52,332 bases of DNA, taken from NCBI GenBank assembly GCA_021152595.1, contig JAGKVC010000021.1:1-52332 (forward strand). Direction: 5' to 3'. The translations under genes and the position numbers were made by a program. Positions 51,799-52,332 of this stretch are shown one piece after another; position 1 is the stretch's first letter; each line of letters opens with the position of its first letter. This stretch comes from Clostridia bacterium. Lineage in GTDB: Bacteria > Bacillota > Clostridia > Oscillospirales > Ruminococcaceae. The notes beneath the pieces were generated by a model. It was not told where the DNA came from. It saw only the letters and a list, made by a program, of their open reading frames with translations, and made no database searches.

Positions 51799-52332
51799 TT
51801 ACTTGTTGTCGTCATCACGACGCTTGCGGAATGCGAATGCTGCTGCACTCATCATGACGCCAACGATCATCAGTGCGACAGGAGCGGAATCGCCGGTACG
51901 CGGTGCAGAACCGACCTTGGAGGTCGAAGCCGGAGCCTTGCTCGGAGCGGTTGCAACCGTTGTGGTTGTCGTCGTCGGGCTCTTCGTCGTGGTCTCAGCA
52001 CTGTCAGTCGTGCTGGTATCGGACGTCGAAGTGGTCTCGGTTGTCGTTCTGGTGCGATCGTCGTTCTCACCGGTCTGATCATTCGTGACGGTCGTTTCGG
52101 TAACGGACGTTGTTGTACGCGTGTCGTTATCTTCCTTCTCGGAATGTGTGATCGTCGTAATGGTCGTGGTTTCGTCGGTGAGTTCTTCCGTCGTTGTCGT
52201 CGTCGTTTCCGATGTGGTTTGCCGTCCTTCGATACGATTACATTGCCGGTGGACTCGGTCTTGACAGACTCGGTGACGACCTTGCCGTCCTTGATCTCGA
52301 ACTCAAATGTCGTGATCGTGACGAAGCCGTCC
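51799..52332 (-). pseudogene. Thr-rich cell-wall-anchored protein, 3' part, frameshifted
   Basis: The 3' end of a gene that begins beyond the window. From 52332 downwards one frame reads 'DGFVTITTFEFEIKDGKVV' through 'GNVIVSKDGK'; it then leaves frame at a T run (52218-52220). One extra T restores the reading into a long Thr/Ser/Glu-rich stalk, then 'RTGDSAPVALMIVGVMMS' and a tail RKRRDDDNK. This is a sortase-type anchor with TGDSxP in place of LPXTG, matching the minor pilin. The N-terminal domain type cannot be told from the part seen. The shift may be an assembly error or a real mutation. Confidence 0.65.

Noticed and set aside
1..52332. tRNA, rRNA and CRISPR arrays
   Set aside because: All intergenic regions were read for tRNA-like arms, rRNA sequence and regularly spaced repeats, and none was found.

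Overview
The window reads as chromosomal DNA of an anaerobic Bacillota (class Clostridia), most like Ruminococcus and relatives in the Oscillospiraceae. The evidence is moderately GC-rich DNA with strong AGGAGG ribosome-binding sites, sortase-anchored Thr-rich surface proteins ending in TGDSxP, a long-form HPF, DarA and RicT, an mltG-U32 gene pair, and the paired TIGR03960/TIGR03936 radical-SAM genes. The genus is an inference from gene content. No rRNA, tRNA or CRISPR array was seen.

Layout. (1) 1-3230: end of a DUF421/DUF4363 pair, then darA, a broken holB and ricT, an order typical of Firmicutes. (2) 3280-13620: a visibly AT-richer insert. It carries a five-gene pilus operon (inactive-looking signal-peptidase-like protein, backbone pilin, class B sortase, minor pilin, 1786-residue tip adhesin) behind its own promoter and a folded leader, and is bordered on the right by decayed mobC and relaxase genes. 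(3) 13625-20012: trmB with a SHOCT-like tail, small hypotheticals, a flavoprotein, pyrC, and an Lrp regulator coupled to an aminotransferase. (4) 20011-29627: hpf, an orphan response regulator, a phosphoesterase, a ParB-like/BMP fusion, an AI-2E family permease, two paralogous lipoproteins and an ABC-F ATPase. (5) 29773-34151: GH13 amylase and glycogen phosphorylase. (6) 34693-38632: DJ-1-like protein, 5-formyl-THF cyclo-ligase, mltG and a U32 protein as an overlapping operon. (7) 38957-46883: TIGR03960 and TIGR03936 genes separated by three DUF2500-like membrane proteins, then small proteins, a HAD phosphatase and a DUF1963 protein. (8) 46968-52332: ilvE, a double-length ThyX, a GIY-YIG stub, a membrane SGNH-like protein, a membrane-linked XRE regulator, and the 3' end of a frameshifted cell-wall-anchored protein.

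How it fits together. The pilus operon encodes its own assembly kit: the SipA-like protein and sortase B should polymerise the backbone, whose two domains each have a plausible Lys-Glu-Asn isopeptide triad, with the large adhesin at the tip. The most notable items are the SipA-like active-site losses (Ser to Cys70, Lys to Gly106), the hairpin in the pilus leader, the ThyX whose two halves have complementary motif losses, the cytoplasmic ParB-like/BMP fusion, the TrmB-SHOCT fusion, and a three-copy family of interspersed palindromic repeats, one of which supplies the ribosome-binding site of its downstream gene. Two genes (holB and the last surface gene) each need one extra base in a short homopolymer to be restored, so assembly error must be considered.
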